DNA of 64,000 nucleotides from Vescimonas fastidiosa (GTDB lineage Bacteria; Bacillota; Clostridia; Oscillospirales; Oscillospiraceae), in assembly GCF_018326305.1 (NCBI RefSeq), contig NZ_AP023415.1, forward strand, positions 868,001 to 932,000. Direction: 5' to 3'. The notes under the pieces are model-generated. The model did no database searches and had not been told where the DNA came from. It was given only the letters and a program-made list of their open reading frames with translations. Below are positions 60,225 to 64,000 of the stretch, piece by piece (within the stretch, counting starts at the first letter, position 1; each line of letters opens with the position of its first letter). The translations under genes were made by a program, and so were the position numbers.

Positions 60225-60839
60225 TCACACCTCCGTTTTTACACATTCCGCATAGGTTAGCGGGAAGGATGCCTTCAGAACAGCGCTTTTCCGCACCGTC
60301 CAGCCGTTTTGCTGCAGGAAGCGAAGGTATTCCTTGCTGGTCCACTTGCTGTGGAGAGGAAAGCCCGCCAGCTTCATGAAAAAAGCCTTGGCCCTGCCGG
60401 AAAAAGAGTTTCCCGCGTGGGTGAAGGTCGGCGCGATGAGCGTGCCGTCGTCTTTCAGTACCCGCTTGATTTCTTGCAGAGCTTTCTCCGGCTGCGGCAC
60501 GATGTGCAGCGCGTTGGACACGATCACTACATCAAAGGACTGGTCCGCATAGGGCAGGCGGAACATATCCTGCACGGAAAAGTGCAGCTTCGCCGAGTGA
60601 TTGTCCCGTTTCGCTTCTGCGATCATCTCTGCGGAGGCGTCCGTCGCCTCGATGTGCGCCGCCGCATTTACGATGTGTTTTGCGATCAATCCCGTGCCGG
60701 TCGCCAGCTCCAGCACCGTTTTATGCCGTACAACCGGCCGGATCAGCTCATACATCTCGTCATACGCCGCCCGATCCTTTCGCATAAAGCGGTCGTACCG
60801 ACCGGCATTTTTGTCCCAGAAATTCTTATGATCTCTCAT
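60225..60839 (-). CDS. Class I SAM-dependent methyltransferase (UbiE-like), first gene of the metal operon
   Basis: The 204-residue enzyme has KTVLELATGTGLIAKHIVN (motif I), AHIEATDASAEMIAEAKRDN and DVVIVSNALHIVPQPEKAL. Three ATGs lie close together (60857, 60848, 60839); the last is best spaced after AGGAGA. One base separates its stop from the next gene's start. It heads the six-gene operon behind a leader of about 390 bases carrying two operator-like repeats. Substrate unknown. Confidence 0.85.
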   Translation of the reverse strand: MRDHKNFWDKNAGRYDRFMRKDRAAYDEMYELIRPVVRHKTVLELATGTGLIAKHIVNAAAHIEATDASAEMIAEAKRDNHSAKLHFSVQDMFRLPYADQSFDVVIVSNALHIVPQPEKALQEIKRVLKDDGTLIAPTFTHAGNSFSGRAKAFFMKLAGFPLHSKWTSKEYLRFLQQNGWTVRKSAVLKASFPLTYAECVKTEV

Positions 60840-61003
60840 GTCTGTCATTCTCCTCATGGTGGGAATCCGGCCCGCTGCTACTTGGCGTATACCAGCAGTA
60901 CATCGCACACCGGACAGTATTCCTCGCCCCCTTATCCCCTGTACACCCTGGCAATACCGGCGCACCGTGAAGGTGGCGGTCTCTATTTTCTTTTCGCCTT
61001 TAA

Positions 61004-61019
61004 GTTAGTCAGCCCTAAC
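61004..61019 (-). promoter_or_regulatory. Operator-like inverted repeat 1 in the metal-operon leader
   Basis: GTTAG and CTAAC arms with a 6-base centre. On the minus strand it reads GTTAGGGCTGACTAAC, resembling DtxR/MntR-family sites (TTAGG/CCTAA). A second copy with the same flanking AGAAAAGGCAGG lies at 61151. Confidence 0.5.
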
Positions 61020-61150
61020 CGTTTGGTAGAAGAAAAGGCAGGCTATTCATAAACCGTCCCGTGTACACCTCCGCAATACAGGCCGCATGGCTGACAATTC
61101 CGATTTCTGTTCCTTGGTCAAGTGCGGGGCCCCTTCCGCTTTGCATTTCG

Positions 61151-61166
61151 GTTAGTCTCCTCTAAT
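61151..61166 (-). promoter_or_regulatory. Operator-like inverted repeat 2 in the metal-operon leader
   Basis: GTTAG and CTAAT with a 6-base centre, 147 bases upstream of copy 1. Both copies share the sequence AAAAGGCAGG about 15 bases to the right, so the leader contains a tandem duplication of at least 45 bases. Confidence 0.5.
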
Positions 61167-61231
61167 CGCTTGTTAAAAGAAAAGGCAGGACATCTGTGTA
61201 CAGTCTGCCAGAGCTTATTCTTTCGTCCCTT

Positions 61232-61259
61232 ATTATATCCATATCCTTCTTTTTGTCAA
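61232..61259 (-). promoter_or_regulatory. Strong promoter of the metal operon
   Basis: Minus-strand perfect TTGACA and perfect TATAAT with a 16-base spacer. The transcript would start near 61225 and run about 390 nt to the first gene. Confidence 0.75.
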
Positions 61260-61314
61260 CTACAATTAATGGTTTTGTCATTTTTTCATCTAACATGCGG
61301 TTTGGATATATAAC

Positions 61315-61349
61315 AAAACCCCGTAATCAATGAGATTACAGGGTTTTTT
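61315..61349. terminator. Terminator flanking the tRNA-end attachment site
   Basis: AAAACCCCGTAATC and GATTACAGGGTTTT form a stem with a 5-nt loop and a T-tract. Read on the minus strand it immediately follows the CCA of the tRNA-like end, so it is probably the original terminator of that tRNA gene. Confidence 0.7.
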
Positions 61350-61351
61350 GT

Positions 61352-61374
61352 TGGAGGTGACACCCGGATTTGAA
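61352..61374 (-). other. tRNA 3'-end fragment (probable tRNA-Cys), attachment site of a mobile element
   Basis: On the minus strand the last 23 bases of a tRNA are present: T-loop TTCAAAT, stem CCGGG, acceptor strand TGTCACC, discriminator T and CCA. A T discriminator with a GGTGACA-type acceptor points to tRNA-Cys. The 5' part of the tRNA is absent: sequence on that side is AT-rich element DNA. This is what integration into a tRNA 3' end leaves at the distal junction; the intact tRNA should lie at the other end, right of the window. Confidence 0.65.
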
Positions 61375-61385
61375 TTGCATCGAGT

Positions 61386-61463
61386 GTGTAAAATGCTGTA
61401 AACTGGTGTAAAAAAATCAAGCAATTTCAAGGCTTTCCGGGTTTGAGTGTAAAATGCTGTAAA
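61386..61463. repeat. 17-bp direct repeats next to the attachment site
   Basis: GTGTAAAATGCTGTAAA occurs at 61386-61402 and 61447-61463, 61 bases apart, with related GGTGTAAAAA and AAGCTGTAAG between and after, and AAGGGGTA twice at 61481-61499. These resemble arm-type integrase-binding sites. Confidence 0.6.
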
Positions 61464-61522
61464 TAATTGTTAAAGCTGTAAGGGGTAAACTAAGGGGTAG
61501 AAAAGGGGTGCTTTTTAGTGCG

Positions 61523-61654
61523 TCAAGCCGTTTCCGAGCCATTCAACCGGCATTCTTCCATGACCTCGCGCAATTGCTCGTCACTGAGCTGCCTAACAAG
61601 CCGCTGGGCTTCTTGGAGAAGTTCCTCCATGCTGAGATTATCCATTTCATCCAT
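61523..61654 (-). CDS. Tiny acidic helical protein of the mobile element
   Basis: The 43-residue product starts MDEMDNLSMEELLQEAQRLV and ends NGSETA; almost fully amphipathic helix. The ATG at 61654 has AAGGAGG nine bases upstream, inside the end of the preceding gene, and the frames overlap by 8 bases. Unknown function; likely a real small gene because of the strong ribosome site and coupling. Confidence 0.55.
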   Translation of the reverse strand: MDEMDNLSMEELLQEAQRLVRQLSDEQLREVMEECRLNGSETA

Positions 61655-61778
61655 TATGGCCCGCCTCCTTTTGATCTTCATTCATTTCTTTATTGGCAAG
61701 AAGTTCCTCCACGTGCTTAATAACATAGTCCAGCTGCTCGTCAAGTTCATTTAGCCGGTGCATAGTTTCTTCTTTCAT
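61647..61778 (-). CDS. Tiny coiled-coil-like protein of the mobile element
   Basis: The 43-residue product begins MKEETMHRLNELDEQLDYVI and continues as a charged helix. The ATG at 61778 overlaps the stop of the S24-like gene (ATGA) and has GCAGGAGGCAAAGC before it. It is part of a chain of overlapping small genes. Function unknown. Confidence 0.55.
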   Translation of the reverse strand: MKEETMHRLNELDEQLDYVIKHVEELLANKEMNEDQKEAGHNG

Positions 61779-62347
61779 GCTTTGCCTCCTGCGGATCTGC
61801 GCTTTCTCCGTGGCGCGGCCTTTTCTGCTCTGCGGCCTTCCGCAAACCCGTAATGATACCCGGACATAAAGCAGCCATAGCCGCTCCCGCGATGATACTT
61901 TTTAGCCGCAAAAGCATAGCCCAAGTTTGGCGCATAGTAAGTTTCGAGAGGATCATGCGGAAATTTTTCTTCAAACTCGCGCCAGTCTTTCAAGTCAACC
62001 TTTTCCTCTGCGTCTAAGCTGCGGACAATACCAATAACGACGCCGGTTACGCGCAATTCATCCAAAGGGATTGTTTCATTTTCTTCTCCGTCTGTGGGAT
62101 CGCATACAAGGACGGTTTGCCCCTCGATAAAAAGGCGCTGGTATAAGTCTTTCTTTTTTGAGGGGGAGTACATAAGGCAAATACGCCCGTTATAATCTTT
62201 ACTTTCGGTGTCAATCAAGCAAATATCGCCATCCATGAGAACGGAAAGCTCCGGCCCTTTGCGCCCGCTTGTAGTGCTGGTTCCGTCTGCTTGGCCGATG
62301 ATTTTAAACAGTCTCTTTACGGAATTTTGCATAAATAAGAAACTCAT
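61775..62347 (-). CDS. S24-like (LexA-fold) protein without evident catalytic Ser motif
   Basis: The 190-residue product starts at the ATG at 62347 (AAGGAGGAAAAACAGA). The middle looks like the beta-rich S24/LexA C-terminal domain: ELSVLMDGDICLIDTESKDY, LYQRLFIEGQTVLVCD, and IPLDELRVTGVVIGIVRSLD. The usual GDSM catalytic segment is not visible, and no N-terminal helix-turn-helix is present. The tail is basic (RAEKAAPRRKRRSAGGKA). It may be a phage-repressor relative that has lost self-cleavage, or a distinct element protein. Confidence 0.6.
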   Translation of the reverse strand: MSFLFMQNSVKRLFKIIGQADGTSTTSGRKGPELSVLMDGDICLIDTESKDYNGRICLMYSPSKKKDLYQRLFIEGQTVLVCDPTDGEENETIPLDELRVTGVVIGIVRSLDAEEKVDLKDWREFEEKFPHDPLETYYAPNLGYAFAAKKYHRGSGYGCFMSGYHYGFAEGRRAEKAAPRRKRRSAGGKA

Positions 62348-62422
62348 TCTGTTTTTCCTCCTTGCTTTTATTTGCGGGAGGCGGTACACTATATGTACCG
62401 TCCTCCCTGCGGTGGTTGGTGG

Positions 62423-62548
62423 TTACGGCTCTCTGTGCCTTGCTTTGGTCGGCGGTGGCGCAGAGGGCTTTTCTAATGCTTCAATGAGAGCCATAATGCA
62501 GCGGGTGAGCTGCACAGCTCCGGCTATGGCTATGATTGTCTCCATCAT
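62423..62548 (-). CDS. Small protein with hydrophobic N-terminus
   Basis: The 41-residue product begins MMETIIAIAGAVQLTRCIMA and ends in a Pro-rich basic tail (KPSAPPPTKARHREP). The start overlaps the stop of the upstream gene (ATGA). The ribosome site is weak (GAAGG), so coupling is expected. A GTACACTATATGTAC palindrome lies 30 bases past its stop. Function unknown. Confidence 0.45.
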   Translation of the reverse strand: MMETIIAIAGAVQLTRCIMALIEALEKPSAPPPTKARHREP

Positions 62549-62820
62549 GCGATACAAAACCTTCTCGCCGTGGTGGTCTTGCTGAACCGCTCCACCACAT
62601 CAGGCAGAGCCTTTTTCAATGCGCTGGTGTCGATGCGGGAGGAAGTCACGGCCTTATAGGTCACTTTCCAATCCGTGCCGCTGATGGTGTCCACGCCCTC
62701 CGCGTCCATGTGGGTCTTGATGCTGTCCGTGATGCTCTCGATCTCTCCGGCCAGCTCGTCCGCCATACGGCGCAGCTCCCGCAGCTCCTTGATCTTGCTG
62801 TCCATTTCGTTGCTACTCAT
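62545..62820 (-). CDS. Phage/mobile-element conserved hypothetical, coiled-coil start
   Basis: The 91-residue product starts at the ATG at 62820 (TTAGGAGGTAAAGATA upstream). Residues 1-40 form a long helix (MDSKIKELRELRRMADELAG). The rest is a short beta part (GTDWKVTYKAVTSSRIDTSA) with LKKALPDVVERFSKTTTARR. I have seen this pattern in Clostridia mobile elements, but no function is known to me. It heads the group of overlapping small minus-strand genes. Confidence 0.65.
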   Translation of the reverse strand: MSSNEMDSKIKELRELRRMADELAGEIESITDSIKTHMDAEGVDTISGTDWKVTYKAVTSSRIDTSALKKALPDVVERFSKTTTARRFCIA

Positions 62821-62944
62821 TATCTTTACCTCCTAATTTTGCGGGGAACTCCGGCGGCGGGGGGCGTTGCGGATTAGCGTTCTTCTCAGTGCATCTCAAT
62901 CTCCCGCATCCCGATCCGCTCTTGTAGGTGTTCTTTGCATCCAC
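62813..62944 (-). CDS. Possible small Pro-rich leader protein
   Basis: A minus-strand frame from a GTG at 62944 runs 43 codons (VDAKNTYKSGSGCGRLRCTE, then RPPPPEFPAKLGG) and stops 8 bases inside the next gene, where the next ribosome site is embedded. The frame is open back almost to the promoter (an ATA codon sits where relatives might have ATG). There is no good ribosome site, so coding is uncertain. Confidence 0.3.
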   Translation of the reverse strand: MDAKNTYKSGSGCGRLRCTEKNANPQRPPPPEFPAKLGGKDNE

Positions 62945-62992
62945 CTTTGCCGGTGTCTTGGCTGTTTTCGTTTGTTCCCTTGCTATGGTCTT

Positions 62993-63083
62993 ATTATAGC
63001 ATATAGATATCTATATGCAAGTGGTAAAGTGCATAAAGATATCTATATTTATTTGGCGATTTTGCATATAGATATCTAATTCA
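62993..63083. promoter_or_regulatory. Operator array with divergent promoters controlled by the RHH protein
   Basis: The perfect 20-bp palindrome GCATATAGATATCTATATGC (62999-63018) fills the spacer of a minus-strand promoter (TTGCAT 63020-63015, 16 bases, TATAAT 62998-62993). Two related sites follow: GCATAAAGATATCTATATTT (63031-63050) and GCATATAGATATCTAATTCA (63064-63083). Their starts are 32 and 33 bases apart, about three helical turns. A plus-strand -10 TATAAT follows at about 63093. Repression of both directions by the adjacent ribbon-helix-helix protein is inferred. Confidence 0.7.
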
Positions 63084-63119
63084 TTTTAATATATAATCTG
63101 TTGCAAGGAGGTGAAAGCA

Positions 63120-63500
63120 TTGGGCGGAAAAAATAGTTACGAAAGCATCAAGCGATATGAAGACAAGGCATACGACAAAGTTCTTGTGCGGATGCCAAAA
63201 GGCCGGAAAGATGAAATACAGACATTCGCAGCGCAGACCGGCGAAAGCGTAAACGGCTTTATCAATCGCGCCATTGGTGAAGCTATGGGAGAAAGCCCAC
63301 GGCAGCCCGCAGGAGCGCCGCAAGGCGAGGGGGCTATCCTTACCCCTGCCGCACTTAAAACGGCTCAGGAGGCCGCACAGAGAGCCGGGGAAACGGTTCC
63401 CGCGTTTGTTAGCCGTTCGGTTGAAACGCAGGCGCAACGCGACAAGGTTATGCAAGCAATGAGGACGAAAGAAAAAGCCCCGGAGGAATCCGAGACTTGA
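63120..63500 (+). CDS. Ribbon-helix-helix (Arc-type) regulator
   Basis: The 126-residue product starts at a TTG at 63120, eight bases after AAGGAGG; the GTG at 63111 overlaps that site. Residues about 10-55 form an Arc/MetJ-like domain: AYDKVLVRMPKGRKDEIQTF then AQTGESVNGFINRAIGEAMG. The C-terminal part, ILTPAALKTAQEAAQRAGET and VPAFVSRSVETQAQRDK, looks like a second, related unit. Such proteins bind palindromes as dimers, and three matching operators lie directly upstream. It is probably autoregulatory and may control the divergent small-gene operon. Confidence 0.75.
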   Translation: MGGKNSYESIKRYEDKAYDKVLVRMPKGRKDEIQTFAAQTGESVNGFINRAIGEAMGESPRQPAGAPQGEGAILTPAALKTAQEAAQRAGETVPAFVSRSVETQAQRDKVMQAMRTKEKAPEESET

Positions 63501-63524
63501 CAAGGCGGGGAAAACCGCTATAAT
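63497..63524 (+). promoter_or_regulatory. Near-consensus promoter of the candidate ncRNA
   Basis: A perfect TTGACA and perfect TATAAT with a 16-base spacer. The -35 overlaps the stop codon of the RHH gene. Transcription would start near 63531, with no long reading frame before the terminator at 63798. Confidence 0.8.
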
Positions 63525-63530
63525 GGAAAT

Positions 63531-63833
63531 AGAAAAAGGGTGCTGCGACAAGCGGTTAGCCCGGAGGATCTACAAGTTTACCAAAATGGAAACCGTCACC
63601 CTGCCCGGTGGCGGTTTCTGCTTTTCACAATGATCGTCACGGTGAACCGTCCGATATGTAGTGTGATACGCATAGACAGCACCCCCTTTCGGGTGGTGTG
63701 ACTAACCGCCTGCCGTTCGTGCAGCACCCAGCCCATAAAGGGCTATCGACAGAATAGCACGGAAAGCAGCGAAAAGCAAGAAATATTATCTGCAAGCAAA
63801 AGGCTCACAGGATCGCCCTGTGAGCCTTTTTCG
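63531..63833 (+). ncRNA. Candidate structured RNA of the mobile element
   Basis: The core 63538-63729 closes with two stacked long-range stems: GGGTGCTGC (63538-63546) with GCAGCACCC (63721-63729), and GCGGTTAG (63552-63559) with CTAACCGC (63702-63709). Inside are a 12-bp hairpin with one mismatch (GAAACCGTCACC 63589-63600 with GGTGGCGGTTTC 63607-63618), a small hairpin around ACGGTGAACCGT (63639-63650), and a CACCCCC...GGGTGGTG stem near 63680-63700. AGCCCATAAAGGGCT follows, then a terminator. Two tiny overlapping frames (15 codons from 63586, 23 codons from 63630) are possible but lack good ribosome sites. I do not recognise a known RNA family. Confidence 0.55.
63798..63830. terminator. Bidirectional terminator after the candidate ncRNA
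   Basis: AAAAGGCTCACAG and CTGTGAGCCTTTT form 13-bp arms with a 7-nt loop and T-rich ends on both strands. It also ends the minus-strand small gene at 63839. Confidence 0.85.
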
Positions 63834-63838
63834 GTGGG

Positions 63839-63961
63839 TCACTCTGCGTCGTCCGCAGTATTGCTTTCCTCTGTGTCCTCTACGGCGGATGCCGTTACAT
63901 CGATCACCTTACCCACAACATCATCCACACGCTGCTTCATAATATCGAACAAGCTGGCCAT
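63839..63961 (-). CDS. Small acidic protein of the mobile element
   Basis: The 40-residue product starts MASLFDIMKQRVDDVVGKVI and ends in an acidic tail (EDTEESNTADDAE). The ATG at 63961 has a very strong site, GGAGGAGGTGAGAAT. It is followed by a terminator, so it is probably the last gene of an operon entering from the right. Function unknown. Confidence 0.6.
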   Translation of the reverse strand: MASLFDIMKQRVDDVVGKVIDVTASAVEDTEESNTADDAE

Positions 63962-64000
63962 ATTCTCACCTCCTCCCCTTATACCTTCAGCGGGCTTGCG

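Noticed and set aside
61122..61313. Plus-strand frames giving similar peptides FAFKLVSPNRLV and FAFRLVSSNRLL
   Set aside because: The similarity comes from the duplicated operator-containing leader of the minus-strand operon; no ribosome sites and opposite to the promoter.
61775..62347. Calling the S24-like protein an active LexA/UmuD peptidase
   Set aside because: The catalytic segment and the DNA-binding domain are not visible.
62999..63083. Three regularly spaced repeats that could mimic a small CRISPR array
   Set aside because: The repeats are palindromic operators overlapping a promoter, the intervening sequences are only 12-13 bases, and no cas gene is near.

Overview
The window looks like the chromosome of a gut-type, spore-forming Clostridia bacterium, most likely Oscillospiraceae. 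The evidence is a GC-rich core with Firmicutes gene neighbourhoods (ylxM-ffh-rpsP-KH, rimM-trmD), an uninterrupted sigma-K gene, a group-B-like [FeFe] hydrogenase, a UPF0210/UPF0237 pair and a biotin-dependent pyruvate carboxylase. Everything here is read by eye from the sequence; family names come from memory of motifs, not from a search.

Layout. (1) 1-18.4 kb: the transfer module of an integrative conjugative element (ICE) of the Tn1549/CTn type, all on the minus strand. It runs from two regulatory or replication-like genes (18.3-16.7 kb) through a VirB2-like pilin, VirB6/TrbL, a C39-like peptidase, a PrgI-VirB4 fusion, accessory proteins, the VirD4 coupling ATPase, an S1-domain protein and a CAP lipoprotein, to a giant SpaA/Cna-B surface protein that leaves the window on the left. 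The transfer operon has its own promoter, followed by two terminator-like hairpins ahead of the first gene, so attenuation or antitermination is likely. (2) 18.7-53.2 kb: ordinary chromosome. This holds translation genes (KH protein, rpsP, ffh, ylxM, trmD, rimM, a dihydrouridine synthase, mtaB, rlmA), a G5/3D wall protein, an AbrB regulator with a methionine-gamma-lyase-like enzyme and a DMT transporter, a hydrogenase with a TRIC channel, sigK, a LysR regulator, a glycine riboswitch with an alanine/glycine symporter, an operon mtaB-HD-ACT-UPF0210, a cysteine desulfurase, MATE and NhaC transporters, a kinase with an ECF S component, a GGDEF-REC-HD-GYP protein coupled to an Hpt protein, and pyruvate carboxylase. 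(3) 53.5-55.6 kb: an AT-rich graveyard of Rhs polymorphic-toxin fragments with two intact immunity-like genes and a decayed YoaP acetyltransferase tail. (4) 55.6-61.3 kb: a six-gene minus-strand metal operon (two methyltransferases, ATC hydrolase, ZIP transporter, DUF6110 protein, P1B-type ATPase). It has a near-consensus promoter and a long leader carrying two GTTAG/CTAAC inverted repeats. (5) 61.35 kb to the right edge: the end of a second mobile element. It begins at a 23-bp copy of a tRNA 3' end (probably tRNA-Cys), followed by 17-bp direct repeats, tiny overlapping genes, an S24-like protein without a visible catalytic motif, and a ribbon-helix-helix regulator with phased palindromic operators.

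The most novel-looking signal is at 63.5-63.83 kb. A near-consensus promoter is followed by about 300 nt with no long reading frame but a nested long-range stem (9 bp plus 8 bp), internal hairpins and an intrinsic terminator. This is a candidate structured RNA of the second mobile element.

Dispersed intergenic repeats (an 89-90-bp family at 26.1 and 29.0 kb with a truncated third copy at 19.3 kb, and GGATTGCCACA...CGCAATGACA elements at 35.4 and 41.4 kb) recur in the chromosomal part. No CRISPR array, rRNA operon or complete tRNA gene was seen.
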